From Fistularia commersonii (taxonomy: Eukaryota > Chordata > Actinopteri > Syngnathiformes > Fistulariidae): a stretch of 64,000 nucleotides of DNA. The notes below the pieces were generated by a model. That model saw only the letters and a program-made list of their open reading frames with translations, did not search any database and had not been told where the DNA came from. The position numbers and the translations under genes are program-made. Where the stretch lies: contig JBBMNZ010000003.1 in NCBI GenBank assembly GCA_037954325.1, forward strand, positions 23,907,392 through 23,971,391, given 5' to 3'. Numbering within the stretch: the stretch's first letter is position 1; the number at the start of each line of letters is the position of its first letter. This document shows positions 1 to 10,862 of this stretch, piece after piece.

Positions 1-115
1 ACAGTTTAATCCATAAGAGCGGCGATAGGAGCACGCAGGTCGACTACATCTTGTATGGACGAGGTCATCTGAGAGACGGCATAGGATGAATGGTGGTTCG
101 TAGGAGGATTTCTTT
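1..115 (+). repeat. RTE-like LINE 3' fragment
   Basis: The reverse complement of this stretch is clearly similar to 1600-1690, sharing the text around ACAAGATGTAGTC and CTGCGTGCTCCTA. It is therefore another copy of the same non-LTR element, in sense orientation on the plus strand and cut by the window edge. No coding frame survives. Confidence 0.5.
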
Positions 116-321
116 TTTTTAATATATTATTTATCCGGGATTGACACATCGAATACTTGACGAACAAAACCATTACATTAACATTAGCCATGACTGGATG
201 ACTGAAAACCTCCATAAACATTACTTCCTCCCTTATAATTGGCAATGTTTACATACAAGAGTTCCCAGGCTTGGCCTGTCATCCAAATTTTTTTGTTTTA
301 TTTCTTTGCTTTTGTAATTTG

Positions 322-1254
322 CAGTGACGTGCGGTGAGGTTCATGGCTGGTGAGGCACTGATGTCATCATAGTCAGATTTACAAACATATGAACCCTACA
401 GAGCAGCTTATTCACCATTTTACTGGCAGCAGTTGACGTGTTTTGTTAAAAATATCATATCAGCATTCTTTACATATACAAACTGTAGCATAGAAAAAAG
501 CACATGTAAAAAAACGTTATTATCTCTTACCTTTACTTATAAATGAAGTCTATGCTCCGCTCTCTCTGAAGAAAAGCATTGATAACTTGTTTGTAGAAGT
601 CTTCCTTATCTTTCTGAAGACGGTCGTCCTTGATCGGCCCTGTTCCAACCGTATGTTTTGTGTCTTTTCGGTGCTGAGAATGACCACTCTGCCGATGCTG
701 TCGTAGCAGGAACGGTGACCACCAGCTGGAGCAACTTTGTCGCCTCAGGAACAGTTTGGATGAGATCCTTCGGGGCCAAAAAATGTAGTAGCTGCCCTGG
801 AAATTTACATTCATCCCTCACCGTTTGTGAGCTATACAGCCCGATGAGATCGGCAAAATAATAGCTGGATGGCTGCACTTGACTTGCTAACTGTTTACTG
901 TAGCTTGTTATTGTTAATTCTATTATTCTGTAGCCGAGCAGTAAGAAGGATCCCTGCGATCAGCAGTGCCCCCTACCATGAGGCACGGTCACTGCGTGCC
1001 TCACCTAATGTCTCTTCGCAGTCGTTTTATGATTACGAGAAACACAAGAAACCCGTTACAGTTGTTGATGAAAAACATTAGACAGATCAGCTAAACTATG
1101 GAAATTTAGTTCATATTTTAAAAGTGTTTTTTTAATAGTGACATCCACAGAGACAGCAATACGGTCTCAGTGCATAGCATGCTGGCACAGTTAGAAGAAT
1201 CACTGCGCAATCCATAATGGGCTCAGCTGGTTACCGCGTCACCGCACGTCTCTT
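322..1254 (-). mobile_element. hAT DNA transposon remnant with transposase C-terminal fragment
   Basis: The minus-strand reading of about 606-880 resembles the C-terminal dimerisation region of hAT transposases: it contains the string VTVPATTASAEWSFSA, close to the usual TASAERSFS..LKRIKT block, followed by KRHKTY. Similar short motifs face each other at 322-339 (CAGTGACGTGCGGTGAGG) and 1236-1254 (its near reverse complement), so these may be the terminal inverted repeats of a deleted copy of about 0.93 kb. I could not identify a clean 8-bp target duplication. The frame is short and lacks the catalytic core, so the copy is dead. The family assignment rests on motif memory only. Confidence 0.6.
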
Positions 1255-1463
1255 CTTCATATTTGAACGGTAAATGTGAATTTTTTTTAGCAATTTTGAA
1301 AAAAAATAACCAGAAATGGTGAAGCTACGTGGAAAATAACTTTAAAGTACAAATTACGGAATAAATATAACCATTTGATTTATTTTTCCATTTTGCATTT
1401 TTTTTCTTTCCGGGATGACAGGTGAGGCCCGGCCTGCCCTGCCTCTACAGACTGCACGACACT

Positions 1464-2100
1464 GGTCTTCTTCTTCTTTCGGCTTTTCCCTTCAGGGGTC
1501 GCCACAGCGAATCAACTTTCTCCATCTAACTGTATTCTCTGGATCTTCCATGTCGCCCTCTTCATCTTCCATGTACCCAGAGTCATCCTACAAACCACCA
1601 TCCTATGCTGTCTGGCTACACTTCACTGATCTCTTTCAGGTTACCTCGTCTATACAAGATGTAGTCTACCTGCGTGCTCCTACCTCCGCATAGCCACTAA
1701 CAACATTGAGCATCACACCTTCAACTTCCAGTCTCAGACTCATAAGTCTATCTGACATTCTTCTCACCTCTAGAATGTTCCTAACAAACTCCTCCTTCAA
1801 GATAACTCCTGCTCCATTTCTCTTCTTGTCAGTACCATGATAGTACAACTTAAAGCCTGCTCCTAAGCTTCTAGCCTTACTACCTTTCCACCTGGTCTCC
1901 TGGACCACCTTCCTTCTCTGCATCATATCGACCAACTCTCTAACTTTTCCTGTCATAGTCCCAATATTCAGAGTCCCTTTTCTCAGTCCCAGAATCTTTC
2001 CTTTCCTCCTCTCTCTGCTTCCGAACACACACTCCTCCTCTCCTTCTTGTTCTTCGACCCACAGTAGCCCGATTTCCACTGGTACCCTGTAGGTCATCAG
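1464..2100 (-). mobile_element. RTE-like LINE fragment with endonuclease segment
   Basis: The minus strand encodes 143 open residues (2097-1666) resembling the amino half of the apurinic-type endonuclease of RTE-like LINEs, with a start like LNIGTMTGK, then VQETRWKGSKARSLG and YYHGTDKKRNGAGVIL. The frame runs straight into the element's 3' terminal sequence, the reverse complement of CGACCCCTGAAGGGAAAAGC at about 1470-1500, so nearly all of the reverse transcriptase has been deleted. It is a dead copy that was probably never functional in this form. Confidence 0.7.
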
Positions 2101-2112
2101 ACATCAAAAGAC

Positions 2113-2496
2113 AGCAGGCAGAACTAGAGGTTGCAGAGATGAAGATGTTGAGGTTCTCTTTGGGAGTGACCAGGATGGAGAGGATCAGGAATGAGTCTAT
2201 CAGAGGAACAGCATATGTTAGATGTTTTGGAGAGAAGGTCAGAGAAGCCAGACTGAGATGGTTCGGTCATGTACAGAGGAGGGATAGATGATATATTGGT
2301 GGACGGATGCTGGAATTGGAGCTGCCAGGCAGGAGGTCTCGAGGAAGACCAAAGAGAAGATTTATGGACGTAGTGAGGGAGGATATGAAGGTAGTTGGTG
2401 TGAGAGAGGAGGATACGGAGAATAGGGTTAGATGGAGAAAGTTGACTCGCTGTTGCAACCCCTGAAGGGAAAAGCGGAAAGAAGAAGAAGAAGACC
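2113..2496 (+). mobile_element. RTE-like LINE 3' end
   Basis: Translation on the plus strand gives the usual C-terminus of these LINEs: SLGVTRMERIRNESIRGTA, then LRWFGHVQRRD, then RGRPKRRFMD and ENRVRWRKLTR. It ends in CGACCCCTGAAGGGAAAAGC-like sequence and a short GAA tail at about 2475-2496. One in-frame stop (after VQRRD) and the 5' truncation show that it is inactive. It faces the opposite way to the 1464-2100 copy. Confidence 0.7.
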
Positions 2497-2745
2497 CTCT
2501 AGGTCATCAGCACCAATGGCGGTCGTTGTTAACCCGGTCCTCGACCGATCCGGTATGATATGGTTACGGTTGACTCGCATGTTTGGTTTTGGCAAAAGTT
2601 TTACCCCGGATGTCCTTCCTGACGCAACCCTCTGCATTTATCCGGGCTTGGGACCGGCTCAGGGAGCCACTGCTCCGTGTCCCCCCAAATCAGGCTTGGG
2701 GGGACACAAACCAGAGCCGCCCTGAGGCTGCATTACTGCACGACA
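2497..2745. repeat. Interspersed fish-type repeat, family not assigned
   Basis: The stretch holds the phrase TGTCCTTCCTGACGCAACCC followed by CTGCATTTATCCGGGCTTGG, which I recognise as a common dispersed sequence in fish genomic clones. It directly abuts the GAA tail of the preceding LINE. No open frame is recognisable, and I cannot name the family with confidence. Confidence 0.4.
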
Positions 2746-2759
2746 CTGGCAATCTGCTA

Positions 2760-2988
2760 TTTATCTTCCCTGAGGCGACGCTTGCTTGTTTCCGCCTGCG
2801 TGCTCGCTCCCGCCGGCGACGTGCGCGTCCCGGCGGGCGGGTCTTTTGAATCACATGACGTGCAATTGGTTTCAATTGGACCTCTTTTCCACACGAGGTG
2901 AACTGACATCTGCCATCCGCTGCTACCCCGACCAGCACAGCCAGACGAGCCCTTCTGCACGCCGGACAAGCCGTCACAGACCGAAGCC
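2760..2988 (+). promoter_or_regulatory. atic: atic promoter and 5' UTR
   Basis: The 230 bases before the atic ATG are GC- and CpG-rich with no TATA box, as expected for a housekeeping promoter. Two inverted CCAAT boxes (ATTGG at 2865-2869 and 2875-2879) lie ten bases apart, a spacing seen with NF-Y. A CACATG E-box lies at 2852-2857. The start site probably falls between about 2890 and 2960. No transcript data support the exact position. Confidence 0.5.
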
Positions 2989-5900
2989 ATGGCCTCCGCA
3001 GACCTCGGTGAGTTTATCCAGATGCAACACACTGTAAGGGTTTGTTTATTTTGTGTTATTTCCATAGTTAGCCACTAGATGCTAGCTAAACATGCTAGCA
3101 ATAGCCAGCATGGCCGGCTGTCACCTCCGTCTCTGCCGCCGAACCGTGGCTCTAAGACCCCCTCCCACCCCCCGTGTTTTTGTTCACTTTTTCCCATTTT
3201 CACTCCCCGCAGCTCTCCTGAGTGTGTCCGACAAAACCGGGCTGGTGGAGTTCGCTAAGAGCCTGGCGGAAGCGGGTCTGTCCCTTGTCGCCTCCGGTGG
3301 CACGGCTAAATCCCTCCGCGACGCGGGACTCGCTGTCAGGTAGGTCTTCGAACCGACACCTTTATTTCTTTATTGTTTTTAGGCTTCCAGTCTAACTTCC
3401 CCACCACGCAGGGATGTGTCGGAGCTGACCGGACATCCAGAGATGCTCGGGGGCCGGGTGAAGACCCTGCATCCCGCGGTCCACGGCGGCATCCTGGCCC
3501 GGAAGAGCGCCGGTGACGCCGCAGACATGGAGAAGCTGGGCTACAGCCTGGTCAGGTGAGGCGCAGAACTCTGCACTAAACACGTCAAAAACAACAATGC
3601 ACGACTGTGCAAGAAGATCAATTGGCGATGAGATAATTGATTTTGGATGTCTGCGTGACCCTAGGCTGTCAGGCTGATCACAAGCATCACGCTGCTGATT
3701 TAGCAGCACTTTTAATTGGAGAAATGCTGGTCTGGTGACTCTGGTTTGTTCAGAGGAGGTCCATTTGATCACATCTCACTTTGTCTGTTCACCCAAATAG
3801 ACTCTGACCGGCGTAAAACGTGCTAACATATTGATCTTTAAGAATGCATGTGATCTATGTGCGTGCAAAGTTCAAACTAATTTGAAAAGTCTGTGTGTGT
3901 GTTTGCAAAGGAAGTGTCATTGGCGGCATCAGATTATGTCCGACATGTGACTCGAGCCCGTCCACAATCTTCCGGATGCAAAAAAAAATGCATGATAATG
4001 TCGCCAAAATGGTGATATTATTAAAAGAAAACAAACATCTAACGGTGTAGATCTGCTGTTGCGTTTTAGCCGAGGAACATCAACCAGTTTCATGTCTGAT
4101 CTCGTAGTTCCCTTACGTTAATTCACCGCAAGTCTCCAAAAATCATCCAGGTTAATTTAGGTCCACGTTTCAGGGGAGCGTCAAACAATAACTCCCTGTT
4201 GAATTAATTGACAGGACTTGCTGCTCGGATCCTTCGTGTTAGTGGACCTGCAGCCATGTGGAAACTAAATGAGGATATGTAGTTGATGAAAGAATCTTCC
4301 ATTAAAATCTAAATAGAAATCCTAAAAGAGAAATCCAAGACGCCTGGTGAGTAAAGCAGATGTTTTCTGGACTCGTTATCCCCTCGATTGATCGACGAGA
4401 CGTGATTTATATTCAATTTTCAGATCGTATAATGGCAACAAAACTTCCATGAAAATGTTGTCCCATTGTGTAAATCACCATTAATTTTCTTTATTCATTT
4501 TTAAATTGTCAGTCATTGATTCAATCACATTCATCCATTGGGATAATCGAAAACCAATCAAATTGAATCAAGATTGACGTCAGGTTATAGCCTGGAAAAT
4601 GGTGAACTTGCAGCTTGGTGGACTTGATATGCTCAAATGAACATTTAAATTATCCGTTTATTTCTCTGAATGTTTGTATTAATTTGTATTTGTATTGTTT
4701 GTATTTATAGCCTGTTCTAATTTGATTGGGAAAAGTCGCTCTCTAGAGGACAACGATGTCACTGCCTGTTTTTCAGAGTGGTGGTGTGCAACCTGTACCC
4801 GTTCGTGAAAACCATCTCCAACCTGAACGTGACCGTAGACGACGCCGTGGAGCAGATTGATATCGGTGACCTTCTACCCTTTTTTTGAAAACATCACCCA
4901 CCAACGCCTCCTGATGGCTTTACACGCGTCGAACCGCGCATTTTCTAAGACTTCTTTTTTGTCCGTCCACCAGGCGGCGTGACTCTGCTGAGGGCGGCAG
5001 CCAAGAATCACGCCCGGGTCACCATTGTGTGCGACCCCGCCGACTACGCGCTGGTCGCTCGGGAGATGGCGAGCTCTGGGGATAAAGACACGAGCCTGGA
5101 AACACGCAGGACGTTGGCCCTCAAAGTAAAATACATTTTTGTAGCTCGTCATTCTGAGCGCGTTAAAAGCTGGCGGGCCTCTCTACGCTAGCGTGGGGGA
5201 GGGGGACTGGAAGCGGCTGAGCGCTGATTTAATTTGACACTGACTCCCTGTGAATCATGCGACCGCGACCCCACACCCCCTCGCTCAGATCCGGCTGTTT
5301 GCCCAGAGTCGAGGGTCCACGCAAGACAAAGTCCTGCAGGACGAGTGTCGAAATGTGTGCGTTTGGTCCGAGTGTTGTGACAACGTCTGAACCCTCTCCC
5401 GTGTTTACCGCGTCCGTCGATTCACATGTTAGGATAAGTGGCGTGGGTTGGGGGCACCGGGGGTCCTCGCCAGTTGCTCTTGGTCATCTGACTTGCTGTC
5501 TGTCTTTCACACTCGACAGGCTTTCACACACACGGCGCTGTACGACGAGGCCATATCGGATTACTTCCGCGGTCAGTACAGCCGCGGCGTGTCGCAGCTG
5601 CCCCTGCGGTACGGCATGAACCCCCACCAAGCACCCGCACAACTCTACACCCTGCGGCCATCGCTTCCACTCACAGGTAGAACACACACACACACTTGTG
5701 TAGGCATCTGTCTTTCAACAAAAACCTCAAATCTTTGGGAAACTTACCCCAAATTGCTCCTGGCGGTTCGACCTGAAACACAATTCAAGGCTTGTTATTT
5801 CACATCCCCGGTGAACTCATGAGTCACAGAAGTGGAGTCAGACGTTTTGGAGCATTTCTTCTTGAGATGATCTACAGAACGCCGCAGTAACCTGGCGGCC

Positions 5901-8516
5901 TTCTGCCTCGAGCAGTTAGCTAGCAGAGCAAGATCAACACAGGGGTGTGAGGGTTGAAAGGGACGGGAACAAATCATAAAGTAATACATTGGTAGCAACA
6001 AAAGTTGGAGGGGTTGTTTGTGATGACTATGTGATGACCTTTAGCTCGTCTTTAGCTCCCTTACTGCGCAGACAGCGAAGAGAAGAGTGTTTGGCTTCGG
6101 TCACATACATTTGGAAGAGATGTTACCAGTCGGGCCCGAGCCTAGCAATAAAGCAGTACTGCTGTTAATTTATGATAAGATAGGACTATGGATACCGTAA
6201 TTCCGTACTATTGAGCGCACCTGAAATTAGCCACGCCGGCTGAAAATATCTAAATAAATATATGTGTACATATGTAGGCCGCACTTGTTTATAAGTCGCA
6301 CTTGTTTATAAGTCGCAGGTGTTCCTGTTGTAACATGAGATATTTACACAAACATTTCTTTTTATTAAAAGATACCGGTCACATCCACATATATGTACTG
6401 GAAATGCGTTTTTTCCGAACAGTGGCTGTAACACAGCTGATGAAACAGACAAGTAATAAACAACACAAGGAAAAGTCCATCCATCCATCCATCCATTTTC
6501 GATCCCCGCTTTTTCCTACTCCAGCTGATCTTCTTCCTGCGTACTATAACCATTAAAGTTGTTTTCTTCGGTGTCGGAATGTCACGGTCATTTCATTGGC
6601 CCGATGTGACGAGGCTAAATGTTTTGGCGGCCTGAAGCTCCTTAGCCTCCGAAAAATCCATAAATTATCTGCATTGTTGGTCAAGGGGTGTGGAAAAAAG
6701 TAGTCTGGAAATTACGGTAATTCGCTTTATCATCCGAGTTAAGCTGCGGCAGGAGTCGAGGTATTGCTCTCATGTGTGGATGCATAACTTTAAGCTACAC
6801 CTCGTAACCCCTCCAGTTGTCAACGGTTCTCCCGGCTTCATTAACCTGTGCGACGCTCTGAACGCCTGGCAGCTGGTCAGGGAGCTGAAGGCCGCCCTGG
6901 GCATGGCTGCCGCCGCCTCCTTCAAGCACGTCAGCCCCGCCGGTAAGACAAACCCCCTCCTCGCTTGGTTGCATATCCAGAGACGGAATTAAACCGGCGA
7001 GTCGCTTTTATCCGAAGGTGCCGCGGTCGGCGTTCCCCTGACGGAAGAGGAAGCCAAAGTGTGCATGGTGCACGACATGATGAAGGACCTCACCCCGCTG
7101 GCCACCGCCTACGCCAGGGCCCGAGGTTGGTGAACGGATGTTGTCTTCTTTTTTTAAGTGTCGTCCGTCTGCTCACTGACGCCCCTCCGTGCTTCCAGGC
7201 TCCGACAGAATGTCTTCTTTTGGAGACTTCATCGCCCTGTCCGACATGTGTGACGTCCCCACGGCTAAGATCATCTCCAGAGAGGCGAGATCAGCGCTCG
7301 CGCCCGCGGCCGTTTCTTTCCTGTAAGGCGTGTCGAGCCTAATCGGGTTTGCGTTGGTCCTCAGGTGTCCGATGGCATCATCGCTCCCGGCTATGACGAG
7401 GAGGCGCTCAAGATTCTCTCCAAGAAGAAAAACGGCAACTACTGCGTTCTCCGGGTGAGACACACACACGCACCCTCACACGATTTGGTTGAAAGTTCAT
7501 ATTTTGACCCGGTCGATGTTCCCCGGCCCAGATGGATCCGGACTACGAGCCTGACGACACGGAGGTCAGGGTGCTGTTCGGCCTCCACCTCAAACAGAAG
7601 AGGAATTCCGCGCTCATCAGCAAGGAGTTCTTCAGCAACGTCGTCTCCGACGGCTCGGTGAGGCTCGCCGTTGTCGCGGTGATTCGCCACTCTTGTCGGT
7701 CTCGAGCTGTTCTAAACGACTTTGTCTCTCCAGCTGTCGGACGAGGCGGTGCGCGACCTCACTGTGGCCACCATCGCCGTCAAGTACACTCAGTCTAACT
7801 CCGTCTGCTACGCCAAAGACGGGCAGGTGAGACCCCGTCGGCGGTCGGAGCGGCGGCGTCAGGAGGCATCCAGGTGTTCACGGTTGCCGCGTGTGCCTGA
7901 CAGGTCGTTGGGATCGGCGCCGGGCAGCAGTCCCGCATTCACTGCACCCGCCTGGCCGGCGACAAAGCCGACAACTGGTGGCTGAGGCACCACCCCCGCG
8001 TCCTGGACATGAAGTTCCGCAGCGGCGTGAAGCGAGCCGAGATGGCGAACGCCATCGACCAGTACGTGAGCGACACCGTCGGAGAGGTAACGAGACTCGC
8101 GCCTCAGACGTCGGCTAACCCCCGGGAGACGGCGGCCCTCCAAAATGTGTGTTTTCCTCCGCCAGGGCCCGGACCTGGCCGTCTGGAAGTCCATGTACGA
8201 GGAGGTTCCTGAGCCTCTGACGGAGGCCGAGAAGAAGAAGTGGATCGGCGCCCTGAAGGCGGTGGCCGTCAGCTCCGACGCCTTCTTCCCCTTCAGGGAC
8301 AACATCGATCGAGCCAAGCGGGTAAATATCACACCGACATGGCGCCGAATCTCCGCCCCGCTCGCCCCTGCAACCATCTCCCTCCTCCCCCCGCAGAGCG
8401 GCGTCGAGTACATCGCGGCTCCGTCCGGCTCGGCCGCAGACCAGGTGGTCATCAACGCCTGCAACGAGCAGGGCATCGCGCTGGTGCACACCAACACCCG
8501 CCTCTTCCATCACTGA
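2989..8516 (+). CDS. atic: Bifunctional purine biosynthesis protein ATIC (AICAR transformylase / IMP cyclohydrolase)
   Basis: Fifteen exons join to 1776 nt (591 aa; human 592): 2989-3007, 3213-3339, 3412-3555, 4777-4865, 4974-5125, 5520-5676, 6817-6942, 7018-7125, 7199-7284, 7365-7454, 7532-7657, 7734-7826, 7904-8086, 8166-8321, 8397-8516. The enzyme formylates AICAR using 10-formyl-THF and then cyclises FAICAR to IMP in the cytosol. The N-terminal IMP cyclohydrolase part (about residues 1-198) has [28 protein letters not shown] and NLYPF. The C-terminal transformylase part has SFKHVSPAG, whose Lys-His pair is catalytic, and ends in the conserved TRLFHH. The ATG has G at -3 and +4. All junctions are GT-AG except intron 9, which appears to be GC-AG. 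The gene is intact, with its polyadenylation signal about 90 bases after the stop. Confidence 0.97.
3556..4776 (+). other. atic: atic intron 3, no recognisable feature
   Basis: This 1.2-kb intron is the longest in atic. It is AT-rich and shows no coding frame, RNA gene or identifiable transposon by eye. Confidence 0.6.
6193..6719. mobile_element. Non-autonomous DNA transposon in atic intron 6
   Basis: TACCGTAATTCCGTACTA at 6193-6210 faces TAGTCTGGAAATTACGGTA at 6701-6719, forming imperfect terminal inverted repeats of about 18 bases. The inside carries the phrase TATAAGTCGCA, typical of a common vertebrate MITE-like family, in tandem at about 6290-6318, and a short (ATCC)n run at 6477-6496. 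No transposase frame is present. Both ends begin and finish with TA, which may be the target duplication. The superfamily is uncertain. Confidence 0.55.
7285..7364 (+). other. atic: Probable GC-AG intron (atic intron 9)
   Basis: Conserved protein runs through ISRE in exon 9 to [10 protein letters not shown] in exon 10. Keeping that junction puts the donor at GAG|GCGAGA (7285), so the dinucleotide is GC. The nearest strong GT donor (CT|GTAAGG, intron from 7323) would add 38 nt, break the frame and leave an intron of only about 42 bases. GC-AG introns are a known minority class spliced by the U2 spliceosome. Confidence 0.75.
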
Positions 8517-8607
8517 GCCTCCCGCCGCCGGCCCAAACGCCAACACTCCTCCCAGCTTGTGAAACAAACTGCGCTCTCCGTTGTGGATTAGTTCCATCGC
8601 AGAATGA

Positions 8608-8613
8608 AATAAA
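8608..8613 (+). promoter_or_regulatory. atic: atic polyadenylation signal
   Basis: A canonical AATAAA lies 91 bases past the atic stop codon, followed by T-rich sequence from about 8640. This predicts a 3' UTR of only about 110-120 nt. Confidence 0.8.
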
Positions 8614-8712
8614 GCTGTCAAACAGTTCCTGAGGGTGCATTTGTTTTCTTTCCCGATCATTTTTGACTTTTTTTGGTTGTAATTGTAGAGAAAAACTTTG
8701 GACCCCCTACAG

Positions 8713-9125
8713 CAGGGGCGGGCAAACTACGGCCCGCGGGCCGCATCCGGCCCGTTGGTCCTTTTAATCCGGCCCGCCAAAGGTTGGTACAGAATTCATA
8801 TTTGACGTGAATGATTGGATCGATGAATGTGGGCGCTCAAATGGGAGATTATTTCATTTTGGGAGCTACTTTAGAATTTTCCAGAGCTGAAAGACACAGA
8901 TTGGCTTTGGGATTTAGCCTTTACTGTGGACATACTGACACACATGAATGAGCTGGACATGAAGCTACAACGGAAAAACTGGTTTGCGCATGAAATGCAA
9001 GCAAACGTCAGAGACTTCAAAACCAAGCTAGTTGTATGTTAAAAACAAATGTCGGACGAGTCTGATGTGTACGAATGCGTTTTTTTTTTTTGCGGCCCCT
9101 GAGCCAAAACATTTGCCCACCCCTG
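8713..9125. mobile_element. hAT MITE between atic and fn1
   Basis: The element starts CAGGGGCGGGCAAACTACGG and ends ATTTGCCCACCCCTG, so the ends are inverted repeats of about 16 bases. It is flanked by CCCTACAG (8705-8712) and CCCAACAG (9126-9133), an 8-bp target duplication with one mismatch, diagnostic of hAT insertion. A second copy of the same family lies at 26667-27109. There is no transposase. It fills most of the gap between the two convergent genes. Confidence 0.8.
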
Positions 9126-9178
9126 CCCAACAGAAAAGAGAAATAAACTTGACAGTGCGGCTTCAGGATCTCCCCAGC

Positions 9179-9184
9179 TTTATT
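9179..9184 (-). promoter_or_regulatory. fn1: fn1 distal polyadenylation signal candidate
   Basis: AATAAA on the minus strand, about 535 bases past the fn1 stop. Use of this site would place the fn1 end just 50-60 bases from the hAT MITE and about 0.55 kb from the atic end. Confidence 0.5.
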
Positions 9185-9455
9185 CAAATATTGGATTTTT
9201 GTTTTGTTTTTGTTTCCCGCCCACCCAAGAAAAAAAGGTAGAAACAAAAACTGGCATGTACAAAAATAGAACGGTTCAAACTCACGCAATCTCCGCACGC
9301 ACACACATACACACACTCACGTGCACAGAGATTACAGGGATAACTTAGCAGACGTGGCGTCTCATCACGTACACGCACACACACACGCCCGGCCCCTCGG
9401 CAGCAGAAGAAGAAGCACAGTTTAAACGGCAGGTTAAAAGTACATTGACATTTTC

Positions 9456-9461
9456 TTTATT
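9456..9461 (-). promoter_or_regulatory. fn1: fn1 proximal polyadenylation signal candidate
   Basis: AATAAA on the minus strand, about 257 bases past the fn1 stop, followed downstream by AT-rich sequence. It gives the shorter of two possible 3' UTRs. Confidence 0.5.
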
Positions 9462-9717
9462 GCAGTGCTTACTGAGTTTCTGCTCGGGACGAAAACCGTT
9501 CTGGGGGATCTGGGTTACGGTGGGAAGGGGGTCTGGATGAGTACGTCCAACGCACGTGAAGAAAAGGGACGAGGGGCAGAGAGACGCGGTCCTGATCGGG
9601 CAGGTTTGACATCTTTAGCCGGACGCGCGTCGGAAAGTGATAAGGCGTTCGGGTTCCATCGCGGACCCGGTTGGACAGTGCAGAGTTCGGACAGCGGCGG
9701 CGAAAGGGGCTGAGCCG

Positions 9718-10862
9718 TTAAACCTGGGGGTTCTGGGAAGTGAGTGTGTCTGCCAGCAGGTCGGGGCGCAGACACTCGATGGGGCAGTGAATGTTCTGGA
9801 ACATAAACGGCGCAGAAAAGTGATAAAGCTAATCGCCGGTCTATTACACCGTAACTTTTGTATCGGAGAAGGACTGTCGTGAACTCACCAGTTTGTGTAG
9901 TTTGGTGTCTCCATACCGCACGGGCTGCACCAGGCCGGCGTCCGCATCCGACGTCGGTCTGCGGCAGTTATCACATCGCCAACCCTAACGGGACCGCACA
10001 ATACCGGGGGGTTTTAGGATTTCCCTCGACTCGCTGAGAACATTTGACCGATCCGAGGCTGAGGCATCGCTTACCTGTTGACCGCCGAAGCAGGTACACT
10101 TGCAAATAGCGCCCAGGTACTCCTTCTGCCACTGGTCGCCCACATGGTAGGCTTTCCCTTCATCATAGCACACGGACTCATCTGCAAACAAACACACTCG
10201 GTCAAAGAAATTATTAAACTGTGTGTGTGTGTGTGTGTGTGTGTGAAGGCGTCCTTACGTGGTTCACACTTGAACTCGCCCTTGCCATTTCCCAAGCAAG
10301 TGCAGCTCATCAGGTGCCCGTTCTCCGCCTGGCGGTCCCACCTCTCGCCGACACGGTAGTTGACGCCGTTGTCGTGGCACCACTCTGCAAGGCGAGGAGA
10401 AATGATCGGACGGCCATCCCAGTTTTCATTTTCAAACACAAGCCCGTCGGGGAGTCCCTACTGGAGGAATCGCATCGGAAGTGGCCGCTGCCCATCCCCA
10501 GGCAACGGCACCACAGCTTGAAGCCCGTCTCGGACATGCGCTCCCACTCGGCGCCGACGTCGTGGTAGGTGGCGGTGAAAGCGTCGTAGCACTTATCCCC
10601 CGTGGACGAGAGCCCCTCGGTGACTGGAAGAGAGGGGAGGTCGGCGATCAAACTCTGGGTTTTCACCCCCACGAATTGCAAATGGCTTCTGAGCTTGATT
10701 GACATGCGATTTCAGATGCTCACTTGAGTTTCCGGTGGTGATCAACTCCTCCAGGATCTTGTGTTTGAGTGCCCCCTTCAGGGCCTCCACGATCACATTG
10801 TAACTGGCTCCGGGCGTCAGTCCTACCAGGGTGGCGCTGTTGGCGCTGCCCGGCAGGCGGAC
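9718..10862 (-). other. fn1: fn1 exons 40-45: FNIII-15 end, FNI 10-12, dimerisation tail
   Basis: Exons: 10724-10862 (end of III-15), 10462-10623 (FNI-10), 10259-10384 (FNI-11), 10075-10181 and 9889-9984 (FNI-12 and linker), 9718-9795 (C-terminus). FNI 10-12 are the C-terminal fibrin-binding modules, with [17 protein letters not shown] and [13 protein letters not shown] almost as in human. The last exon reads [12 protein letters not shown], keeping the two cysteines that make the interchain disulphides of the dimer. The stop is TAA at 9718-9720 (complement). Confidence 0.93.

Noticed and set aside
7320..7330. Alternative GT donor for atic exon 9
   Set aside because: It adds 38 nt, shifts the frame and leaves an intron of about 42 bases.
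7859..8660. Antisense frames of 212 and 181 codons over atic
   Set aside because: They are shadows of GC-rich atic exons 13-15 in other frames. The plus-strand exons are fully explained by ATIC.
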